The position numbers and the translations under genes are program-made. The notes under the pieces were generated by a model. That model was not told the origin of the DNA. It made no database searches and saw only the letters and a program-made list of their open reading frames with translations. Positions 56,195 through 64,000 of a stretch of DNA of 64,000 nt are shown piece after piece. The DNA is from an uncultured Rubrobacteraceae bacterium (GTDB taxonomy: Bacteria; Actinomycetota; Rubrobacteria; Rubrobacterales; Rubrobacteraceae). Within the stretch, counting starts at the first letter, position 1; each line of letters begins with the position of its first letter. Where the stretch lies: assembly GCA_902806095.1 (NCBI GenBank), contig CADCVF010000036.1, forward strand, positions 41,969-105,968, written 5' to 3'.

Positions 56195-57700
56195 GTGAGA
56201 AAACGCACGCTGACCCGCAGAGACTTCCTCAAGATGACAGGCGCCGGAATGGCCGGGGCGACGCTGCTCGGTGCCACAGGCTGCGACCTCACAGAGCGCA
56301 TCCGCAACATCAGGAATGTTCCTCCCGGCGTAAAAGAGGGCACTAACGTGGTGCTGATCATCATCGACAGCTTGAGGAAGGATCACATCGGCGCCTACGG
56401 CAACGATAAGATCCAAAGCCCCAACCTTGACGCCCTCGCCAAAGACAGCATACTCTTTACCCGGGCATACCCCGAATCCATACCGACAATCTGCGCGAGG
56501 AGGGCCATACACACAGGCCTTAGGACCTGGCCCTTCAGAGACTGGATACCGCCCAAGGGTGAGGACATAATCCTGCAGGGCTGGGAACCGATACCCGACT
56601 ATCAGACGACGCTCGCCGAAATGATGCAGGCGGTGGGGTACGGGACCTACTTGGTGACAGACAACATGCACCAGTTCAAGCCTTCGTACAACATTCACCG
56701 TGGCTTCGACGTCTTCGACTTCTTCCGAGGCCAGACCACGGACAATTACAAGCCTGCCTGGACGTACCCAAAGGACAAGGTCGCCCAGGCGCTTCTCAAG
56801 GGCAATGTCCCTGCCATGACGGGCCAGATGCGCCAGTACTTTGCCAACGTGAAGGAGAGGAAGACGGAGGCTGACTGGTTCTCACCCATGGTTTTCTCCC
56901 AGGCCACAAACTACCTCGAGGTCTTGAGCGAGGGCGGACCTTTCTTCCTTACCGTGGACAGCTACGACCCGCACGAGCCCTGGGACCCGCCCGAGAAGTA
57001 CGTCGAGATGTACGACGATGAGCCCTACAACCTCAAAGAGCCGTTCTCGGTGATCTATGGTCCGAGCAGCTATCTGTTGCCGAGGGAACTGGAGAGGATG
57101 AAGGCACGTTACTCGGCTGAGGTAACGATGATGGACCGCTGGCTCGGCCACTTCTTAGACAAGATGGAGGAGCTTGGCCTCTTCGACAATACCCTCCTCA
57201 TACTCCTCTCCGACCACGGCGTCGCCCACGGAGAGCACGGCTACACTGGCAAGCCAGATAACGTGCTATGGCCCGAGGTCACCGACATTCCGTTCTATAT
57301 TAGGCACCCTGAAGGCAAGGGGGCGGGTCAGATGAGCGACTACTACGCCTCGACCCACGACGTGGCCCCAACGATACTAGGCTTCCTCGGGATCGAGCCC
57401 CAGCAGGAGCTGGACGGCCAGGATCTCTCCGTCCTGCTCGGAGGCGGGGAGGCCGAGAGGAGACCCCACTTCTCGATCGGCTACAACGACCATGTCTGGG
57501 CCCGCGACGATCGCTACGTCATGTTCAGCACCAACCGGGGCGCAGACGCCAAGCTCTACGACGTGCAGCGAGACCCAGGTATGCACAACGACATCGCAGG
57601 GAGTGAGCCCAACATAGTCAAGAGGATGTTCGAAGGCTACGTGCTCGAAGACGCCGGCGGACCTCTCCCCACCTACGACTACGGCACCGAAGCAAGATAG
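56195..57700 (+). CDS. Sulfatase-family lipoprotein with twin-arginine signal
   Basis: RKRTLTRRDFLKMTGAGMAGATLLGATGC; NVVLIIIDSLRKDHIGAYGNDKIQSPNLDALAKDSILFTRAYPESIPTICARRAIHTG; LLSDHGVAHGEHGY. Confidence 0.9.
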   Translation: MRKRTLTRRDFLKMTGAGMAGATLLGATGCDLTERIRNIRNVPPGVKEGTNVVLIIIDSLRKDHIGAYGNDKIQSPNLDALAKDSILFTRAYPESIPTICARRAIHTGLRTWPFRDWIPPKGEDIILQGWEPIPDYQTTLAEMMQAVGYGTYLVTDNMHQFKPSYNIHRGFDVFDFFRGQTTDNYKPAWTYPKDKVAQALLKGNVPAMTGQMRQYFANVKERKTEADWFSPMVFSQATNYLEVLSEGGPFFLTVDSYDPHEPWDPPEKYVEMYDDEPYNLKEPFSVIYGPSSYLLPRELERMKARYSAEVTMMDRWLGHFLDKMEELGLFDNTLLILLSDHGVAHGEHGYTGKPDNVLWPEVTDIPFYIRHPEGKGAGQMSDYYASTHDVAPTILGFLGIEPQQELDGQDLSVLLGGGEAERRPHFSIGYNDHVWARDDRYVMFSTNRGADAKLYDVQRDPGMHNDIAGSEPNIVKRMFEGYVLEDAGGPLPTYDYGTEAR

Positions 57701-57757
57701 TCGCTACTCCGGGGCCAGGACGGCCACGAGCTCTTGGCAGAAGACGGAGATGGTCAC

Positions 57758-58174
57758 TCAGGAGGGTTCACGAACTACCTGTCGCGAGGGGGCGATCCGA
57801 AGCACCACTCGTTCACTTTGGATCGATGTTTGGTAGGTCTCACCACGGTATTTGTGGGACAATTCGTCGATGTGCTCCCGCGACTCCTGACCTTTCACCT
57901 TCCCAACGACTTCCCCGCGCACTTCGACAAAGCGATAGGGGTCGTTCATGTCCCAGATCGTGACGGTCACCCTCGGGTCACGTTCGACGTTGCGAAACTT
58001 CTGGCGGTGCACCTCGGTGTTGACCAAAAGGTGCTGCTCATTAGCATCGACCCACATCACCTGGGTTTGCGGGTGGCCACCGGGTAGCAGAGTAGTGAGT
58101 GCCGCGAAGTTCTGCCCACGGGCCAGTTCGAGAACCATCGGATGAAGGTCCTGGCCATCTAATTTGTCCGACAT
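57758..58174 (-). CDS. PPOX-class (pyridoxamine 5'-phosphate oxidase-like) protein
   Basis: LARGQNFAALTTLLPGGHPQTQVMWVDANEQHLLVNTEVHRQKFRNVERDPRVTVTIWDMNDPYRFVEVRGEV. Confidence 0.9.
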   Translation of the reverse strand: MSDKLDGQDLHPMVLELARGQNFAALTTLLPGGHPQTQVMWVDANEQHLLVNTEVHRQKFRNVERDPRVTVTIWDMNDPYRFVEVRGEVVGKVKGQESREHIDELSHKYRGETYQTSIQSERVVLRIAPSRQVVREPS

Positions 58175-58397
58175 GCGTTCCCCTCCTTGCTCGGGTGTTC
58201 GTTGCGCTAATGATACTTCGCCCATACCATCGGTCGGGCCCACTCCAACGAGTAAGGGGCCACGGTCCATCGACACTTACCATCCTCGTCCGGCATAGAC
58301 GCGGGCGCTTGCCTACGTTCTATGCCCAGTACCATCCGGCCTACACTCCTGTCGTTTCTGGATCACTAGCGCCTTCTAGCGGGTCCGCGCAAGAGAA

Positions 58398-59327
58398 TCA
58401 CAGCATCAGCTCCCAGGTCTGGCCTACGAGATCATGCCCGAAACTGTGGTGCGGCTCCTCGTGGACGAGCCGGAAGCCCAATCCTCTGTAGATACGGCTG
58501 GCGGCAATGAGCACGTCATTCGTCCACAATGTGATCTTCCGGTAACTGGCCAGTCTGGCGAAGCGAACGCATTCTTCCACAAGCCGGCTGCCGATGCCAA
58601 GCCCGCGGGCCTGCGGCTCGACGAGGAGGAGTCGCAGCTTGGCGATCTCCTCCGACTCCCTGACGAGAAACACACTGCCGACGATCTCGCCGTCCCTCTC
58701 GGCGATCCAGCACCTCTCCAGCTTCGGGTCGTAGTGTTGGATGAACTTCGCTACGATCTCCGCCACGAGTGCCTCGAACCGCTCATCCCAGCCGTACTCT
58801 CTGGCGTAGAGGACGCCATGGCGGTGAACGACCCACCCCATGTCGCCGGGCCAATGGGGCCTCAAAATGTAAGGAACCTCTGGCTCGGACCGAGCACCGA
58901 GGAGCCCCTCGATCGTTCGCATCGCCCCGACCAGACGCTCTTGCCCTATTCTGGAAAGGCCACCAAGCATTGCTCCGATGTCCTTGCGGGACCGCGCGTC
59001 GAGCGGGGCGAAGACCTCCCGACCTCGCTCCGTAAGCCGGAGGAGCCTACGTCGGCCGTCAGCTTCGGAGGGTCGCTTGTGGATCAAGCCATCCTTCTCG
59101 AAGTCGCGCAGGATGCGGCTCAGGTAGCCAGCATCCAATCTTAGCTCCTCGCCGAGTTCTTTCGCCATGGTCTCCTCGCAGTGAGCAAGCTCATAGAGGA
59201 CGCGCGCCTCGGTCAAAGAAAAAGGACTCTCAAGGTACCCTTCTCGCAATACGCCGATCTTGCGGGTCCAGAACCGGTTGAAGCGCCGCACGGCTACTAT
59301 ACGTCGATCGAAATCCTTGTCGGACAT
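58398..59327 (-). CDS. MarR-family regulator fused to GNAT acetyltransferase
   Basis: MarR (LTEARVLYELAHCEETMAKELGEELRLDAGYLSRILRDFEKDGLIHKRPSEADGRRRLLRLTERG) plus GNAT (LLLVEPQARGLGIGSRLVEECVRFARLASYRKITLWTND). Confidence 0.93.
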   Translation of the reverse strand: MSDKDFDRRIVAVRRFNRFWTRKIGVLREGYLESPFSLTEARVLYELAHCEETMAKELGEELRLDAGYLSRILRDFEKDGLIHKRPSEADGRRRLLRLTERGREVFAPLDARSRKDIGAMLGGLSRIGQERLVGAMRTIEGLLGARSEPEVPYILRPHWPGDMGWVVHRHGVLYAREYGWDERFEALVAEIVAKFIQHYDPKLERCWIAERDGEIVGSVFLVRESEEIAKLRLLLVEPQARGLGIGSRLVEECVRFARLASYRKITLWTNDVLIAASRIYRGLGFRLVHEEPHHSFGHDLVGQTWELML

Positions 59328-59511
59328 CGGAATAACCCCCAATCCCCAAACATGCAAATATATGCTATCGTCAACTAATTACTTGATTTTGTCAATATTC
59401 TAGCATCCGGTGGACTGCGCCACGAGGAGTGTGCAATCTTCCGAGCCATGAGCATGGACCAGGGTATTCTTAGGGGGAGCTTCGGCCCGCTTATGAGAAG
59501 AGAGGTGGTAG

Positions 59512-59607
59512 GTGAACAGGCAACGCGTTGCGAGGCTGATCGCGCTGCTCGCCGTCGGCATCGCCGTAGGAGCCGCTCTTGCGTTTCTTGCCCTAAGGTA
59601 CCTGTAG
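59512..59607 (+). CDS. Putative 31-aa single-TM peptide
   Basis: GTG start after agaggtggta; MNRQRVARLIALLAVGIAVGAALAFLALRYL*. Confidence 0.4.
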   Translation: MNRQRVARLIALLAVGIAVGAALAFLALRYL

Positions 59608-59715
59608 ACCTGGACATAGCCGGGGTCTCAAGTAAAGGCTCCTGCCTACTTGCCTCTCCCTACTCTTCAGCATTCTGAAAAGCACTACAGCACACGGATG
59701 CGTTTTTCGCGAAGA

Positions 59716-62298
59716 TCAGGTGTCGGAGCGGGTTCTGCCCCTTTCGCCGCCGAACAAGTATGCAGCGAGCAGGAACGCCGTTCCGAAGCCGCAGAACAAG
59801 AGTATGCGCAGGATGGGTTCCACTGCGGCGAGGTCGTAGAGGAAAAGCTTGGCGACCACCACTGCGAGCACGACGTAGCCCGCTCTCGAAGACCAGTAGA
59901 CCAGCCCAGCCGAACCAGTCTCTCGTGGTGAAGGGGCGAACAGGAGGGCGGGGCCGCCGAGGAGCGCGGCGGAAAGCAAGCCCCACGCGACGCTAACGAG
60001 CGCGCCGCCGCCCGAGCGAGGGTCGAGCACCGTCCAGGTCCAACACAGCGCGAAGAAGGTGGAAGCCGCGAGCAACAGCACCGCCCCCGCGGGCAACAGG
60101 CTTTCATCCTCCCACGCGGTCGAGGAACCCCTATTGGCATTGCCCCACAGGAAGAGGAGCCCAGCGACACCGAACAGCACCAGGACGCCGACGAGGTTGG
60201 CGAGGTGGGCGCCTGGCTCGTCCAACGCCGGGGAGGCAGCCGTAGGATAGCCCGTCCACGTCCCAGCGATGTCAAGACGCTCCCACAGCCACGGCGCGAC
60301 CACGCAGAGCACCGCACCGACGTCGAGCCAGGACGCCACCCACGACGGCGGACGCCACGGCGCAGGCGAGTGCGCGCGATGTCCGTCCGTGGTCGGCAAG
60401 TTGCGATCGGAAAAGAACCGTGCGAGCGTCAGGACGAGTGCGTAGAGCGCGAGGAAGGCAAAAGAGACACCTGAAGGGAGGTCCGAGCGGGCGAACTCCG
60501 AGACGACTCCCAGAGCCAGGATCAGGTGACCGAGCAGGCGGCATCCCGCGGCCACGCCGCGCCAGGTCGAGGCGTCGGCCCTCTCTCCGATCCGGCCGAC
60601 GAAGAACAGGGAGGCGACCACCGCAAGCAAGGAGACGGCGTCGCCGTTCAGGAAGGGCAGGTAAGCGTCTTCGCCGCCCGTCGCGCCGAACGGGTCGGTT
60701 GCGCGCCACGCCACGGTGAAAAAGGAGTGGAGTGCGGCGATCGTCAAGAGGAGCCACGACTTCGCGGTGATCAGGCGTCGCCCGGAGAGTCTCGGCGCTG
60801 TGTCGCCTCCTACGGAAGGACGTACGAGGTAGGCAAGGAGCGCGCCTTCCACGGCGAGGGCGCTCGCCAGCGCCGCCCCGTCGAGGAGGAACACTACGGC
60901 CAGCGTCAGGAGCACGACGGCTGCGAATGCCTGCGCCCTTGCGTAACGCAGCACGATACTGCTTTCCGCCGGGCAGTCTTCCAGGAGCCCTGTAAGGGCG
61001 GATGCCTCGAAGAACCCGCCGGCGTTGCCCCGCTGCCCCCTGGACGCGCCGGCGACGGAGGAAGAGAGGGCTCTGTTTGCGACGACGGCGTAGGCGACGA
61101 GGTGGACGAGCGCCATCGCCACAGCGAGGGAGGCGAGGTCGACACCGGAGAGGGTTTCCGATGGCCACGCGCTCCACACCAACACCAAGGCGACGAGCGG
61201 GGCGACGCTGGTCGTGGTCGCCTCCGTCAGGACTCCGGCACGGCCTTCCCCATTCGCCGCAGAGACGCTTGCCGGAGCGCTTGCCCCGGCCCCCGCGCGC
61301 AGGTAGCGGCGGGCGCTGGTGAGCAAGAGTATCGTCAACCAGGCGACGAGCGCCCCCGTTGACACCGACCACGCGACGTGGGTGGACAATACGCCCTCCA
61401 TGGTAATGGTATAGGTGCGCGCGCCGAGGTCGGACACAGCGAGGATCGCCCATATGCCGAAGATGGCGGTGCCGTACACCGAAAGCCACCCTCTGAAGAC
61501 GTAGACCATCAAATAGCCACCGAGCAGCAACAGGGAATAGCCGACCAGGGCTGGTACGCTTGAGTAGGGTGAGAGAAGCATGAAAGGCGTCGCGTAGCCG
61601 CCCACGACGCCTAACAGCGCGAGCCACTCCGCGCTCAGACGCACCGCCGCAGCGAACGCGAACGCGGTGGTAAGCACGCAGAAGGCAAACGCCGCTTCAT
61701 AGGGCACGAGTTGCCATACGCTCCACGCGCCGAAAGCGGAAAGGTAGAACGCCACGACACCACCGCCAACGAGCAGTTGCGAATACGCGGGACGGGAGGT
61801 TCTGGCACGCAGCCCGAAGGCAGAGAGCGCTACGCCAATGACAACGCCGCCCGCCACGCGCACGGCCGGCGTAAGCCATCCTTGCTCGACGCCCATTCGC
61901 AATAGGAAGGACACCCCCACGAGCAGCAGGACGACGCCAGCCCTCGCCACCCACCACGTCGCCGGCGGCAGCCCGTCGGGGAACAGCCGGAAGAGCGGTC
62001 CCCTTGCTAGTGCGTTTCCGCTCCTGCGCCACGTGGGATTGCGGGTGGCTTCGGCGAAGGGGGAGGAGACGATCTCACTTCGCGCACGGCACTCTGTAGT
62101 AGAGGTCGCTACCTCGCCAGGTGTTTCCACGCGCACCCCATGGTAGGTCTCTGCCCTAGCCCGCCCTTGCGACTGCGCGTGGGTTCGTACCTGCTCTCGC
62201 AGTTCTTCCACGTCCTTCTCCAACCGCAGCACGCGCTTCTCGAGCGGCGTTGCCCCAGTCCCCCCGCGGTGTCCTGCGTCCCCGCTTTCCGCGGCCAT
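59716..62298 (-). CDS. DUF2339-type large polytopic membrane protein
   Basis: N-terminal coiled coil (LEKRVLRLEKDVEELREQVRTHAQ) then about 20+ TM helices; WWVARAGVVLLLVGVSFLLRMGVEQGWLTPAVRVAGGVVIGVAL. Confidence 0.88.
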   Translation of the reverse strand: MAAESGDAGHRGGTGATPLEKRVLRLEKDVEELREQVRTHAQSQGRARAETYHGVRVETPGEVATSTTECRARSEIVSSPFAEATRNPTWRRSGNALARGPLFRLFPDGLPPATWWVARAGVVLLLVGVSFLLRMGVEQGWLTPAVRVAGGVVIGVALSAFGLRARTSRPAYSQLLVGGGVVAFYLSAFGAWSVWQLVPYEAAFAFCVLTTAFAFAAAVRLSAEWLALLGVVGGYATPFMLLSPYSSVPALVGYSLLLLGGYLMVYVFRGWLSVYGTAIFGIWAILAVSDLGARTYTITMEGVLSTHVAWSVSTGALVAWLTILLLTSARRYLRAGAGASAPASVSAANGEGRAGVLTEATTTSVAPLVALVLVWSAWPSETLSGVDLASLAVAMALVHLVAYAVVANRALSSSVAGASRGQRGNAGGFFEASALTGLLEDCPAESSIVLRYARAQAFAAVVLLTLAVVFLLDGAALASALAVEGALLAYLVRPSVGGDTAPRLSGRRLITAKSWLLLTIAALHSFFTVAWRATDPFGATGGEDAYLPFLNGDAVSLLAVVASLFFVGRIGERADASTWRGVAAGCRLLGHLILALGVVSEFARSDLPSGVSFAFLALYALVLTLARFFSDRNLPTTDGHRAHSPAPWRPPSWVASWLDVGAVLCVVAPWLWERLDIAGTWTGYPTAASPALDEPGAHLANLVGVLVLFGVAGLLFLWGNANRGSSTAWEDESLLPAGAVLLLAASTFFALCWTWTVLDPRSGGGALVSVAWGLLSAALLGGPALLFAPSPRETGSAGLVYWSSRAGYVVLAVVVAKLFLYDLAAVEPILRILLFCGFGTAFLLAAYLFGGERGRTRSDT

Positions 62299-62729
62299 CT
62301 CGCCTCCGTCCGACCATTTACTTACATCGTAAGTCTACTGTAGCACATGTGGGGGAGCTCTGCCACGGGGGATCTGGGATTTTCTCGGAACGAGCGGTTG
62401 GGGAGCCTCTACGTTCTCCAATTAGGCGTCTGAGACGAACCCGATGCGGCCTCTACTTGATGCCTCCGGAAGCAGGGCCTTTCAGTTGACCTAGCAATCG
62501 AAGATTCAGAGCGGTGGCGGTCCGCGAGTAAGGCGACAGACTGTTTACGCGTAAAGCTCCTGCGAGTCTCGAGGCACGAAATGTTTCGATCATTGGTTTG
62601 TCGCCTAGTGTGTACCTCTTCGCTACTCCTCGGCCAGGGCGGCGAGGTGGAACTGAAGGTAGTGCCTTAGCCGCCTAAGAGATGCTAGCACCCAGAAATC
62701 TGCGAAACACCAAGGGGGCAAATATCTGT

Positions 62730-62951
62730 TCAATTACTCCAGCGCTTGCTCAGGACGTCGCGGATCAAACGGGATGCCGCAATGGTGGCCAGGACCGAAA
62801 ACGTGCCTTGCACAAGGGCCTCCTTCACGTCGTCTTCCGACCCGCGGTTTTCAGGCTCGTCCAAAAACATACCTGCGAGCTTGGTCGCCGTCCACGCCGC
62901 CAGCGCGGTGGACAGGATCAAGACAATCCGCTTCTGCATATCCTCGCTCAA
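62730..62951 (-). CDS. Small membrane protein (DUF4235-like)
   Basis: MSEDMQKRIVLILSTALAAWTATKLAGMFLDEPENRGSEDDVKEALVQGTFSVLATIAASRLIRDVLSKRWSN. Confidence 0.65.
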   Translation of the reverse strand: MSEDMQKRIVLILSTALAAWTATKLAGMFLDEPENRGSEDDVKEALVQGTFSVLATIAASRLIRDVLSKRWSN

Positions 62952-63086
62952 GACCTCGCCTCCTCCGCTGCTCGACCTGCCTGTGAATCACCAGTCTATT
63001 GTAGCCCGGCGAGAACTATATCAGGATGGTGCGTCAAGCACGGCGTAGCGGCAGGCCATGCACCCCGAGATCGGGGCGAGCTAGAG

Positions 63087-63257
63087 TTACCGGCCTCGGC
63101 GGTTGGTGAAGAGCCTGTAGGCGATGAAGGTGATCAGCACCACGAGCACGACCGGCCCGAGCAGAGTCGTGAACAGCAGCACGAACAGGATCCTCAACAT
63201 TCGGAACGATCCGAAGCCTCTACCAAAGCCTCGTCTGCCAAAGCCCAGCCTACGCAT
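63087..63257 (-). CDS. Small membrane protein (56 aa), below the ORF-track cutoff
   Basis: MRRLGFGRRGFGRGFGSFRMLRILFVLLFTTLLGPVVLVVLITFIAYRLFTNRRGR*. Confidence 0.6.
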   Translation of the reverse strand: MRRLGFGRRGFGRGFGSFRMLRILFVLLFTTLLGPVVLVVLITFIAYRLFTNRRGR

Positions 63258-63726
63258 TATCAGCAGAAGCTCGTCCGGCAGCCAGCTCCTCGGCGCCCCA
63301 AAAGGCGAAGCGCACGCGGTTTCGCGGTGCGATGCCCAGCTCGGACATCTTGTCGGCGATCTCCAGGGGCGCGAGCACCCGGAAGAAAGAGAACTCGAAG
63401 GACTGCACCCTCACGCTGTAGTCTGCTCTCCGGAGCCTCTCCGCAACGTACTCCCGCGACTCGCGGTAGCCAGGCGTGCCCGCCGCCCGAGTGTTGCCGT
63501 GGGCCTCGGCGATGGCCTGGAATCTGCGTTCGTGCTCCAGAATCCCCTTGGATGTCACCGCCTCCAGTAACTCCTAATAGCCCGAAAGGTCCGCAGTTAC
63601 GGCCCCTTGTGACTCCGGCGGTCGCGTCGAGCGATCCGTGGACCAGGCCGCTACGGCGACACCCACAGCTCCCAGTGCCGCCAACAATACCAGCGTGCCC
63701 AAAACCGCACGCCCGCTCAGTTGCAC
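63250..63726 (-). pseudogene. Decayed M28-family aminopeptidase
   Basis: Signal-like N-terminus (QLSGRAVLGTLVLLAALGAVGVAVAAW...VTADLSGY) then in-frame TAG, then ELLEAVTSKGILEHERRFQAIAEAHGNTRAAGTPGYRESREYVAERLRRADYSVRVQSFEFSFF joined directly to IAPRNRVRFAFWGAEEL; C-terminus missing. Confidence 0.72.
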
Positions 63727-64000
63727 GCTTCCTCCCGAGAAAAACACCCCAGGTCAACGAGCGCGACACGTATTAAGGAGGCGAGGGACGATTCCATCAG
63801 ACTCAATCATACCGGAAGGCAGATGCCCGTCGCGTTTTACGGCAATGGCGCGGTGAATGTCTCCTGTGTGGGTCCCTAATGCTGGCGTCCTCGGCAGCGC
63901 GAGGCCCGCGAGGAGTCGAAGGACGGGCGCCCACGACGAAGGGTGCAGCATCTGGCAGAGTGGATCGTGGTGCGGTATGGTAGCCTCAGGGTTAGTAGTT

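Noticed and set aside
57701-57740. Similarity of tcgctactccggggccaggacgg to 62619-62645 as a shared gene remnant
   Set aside because: Short, gapped and GC-rich; the implied peptides do not agree convincingly.
60272-61627. 451-aa ORF inside the DUF2339 gene
   Set aside because: Alternate frame with extreme Arg content; DUF2339 frame is well supported.

Overview
This 64 kb window is GC-rich bacterial chromosome, probably a Rubrobacter-like actinobacterium (an inference from protein style and gene content; not tested). Most of it is densely packed core-type genes. From left to right: an OmpR-type response regulator with the start of its histidine kinase; sucCD; a TrkA/TrkA/TrkH K+ uptake operon; arginase and gamma-glutamyltransferase; nicotinate phosphoribosyltransferase; an XRE-cupin regulator divergent from a lactate permease; a sulfatase and an arylsulfotransferase; an ECF sigma/anti-sigma pair; nitrilase, deoxyribosyltransferase-like protein, FtcD and GH15; a cobalamin block (cobS, cobU, cobD-like, cbiB); MobA and PrsW; pheA and uppP; a Crp regulator; a GGDEF-like protein; a primary-type sigma factor; two Fur regulators; MMPL and MFS transporters; SppA; a long coiled-coil protein; a second sulfatase; a MarR-GNAT fusion; and a DUF2339 protein. 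I saw no rRNA, tRNA, CRISPR array, prophage or intact IS. The most interesting unexplained signal is a dispersed intergenic repeat family. Its frame is GCTGACAAGC-[variable palindromic hairpin]-GCGTGCTGACTTGCTGA. It occurs at about ten loci, often supplies stop codons (and one start codon) of flanking genes, and includes a tandem three-hairpin array at 41928-42040 and a perfect 50-bp palindrome at 19423-19472. Other notable points are four genes that seem to lack a canonical start codon (ACG, AUC, AUU, CUG candidates), a truncated APC permease coupled to trkA, a decayed M28 peptidase, and some unusual domain architectures. All calls are from reading the sequence; no database searches were run.
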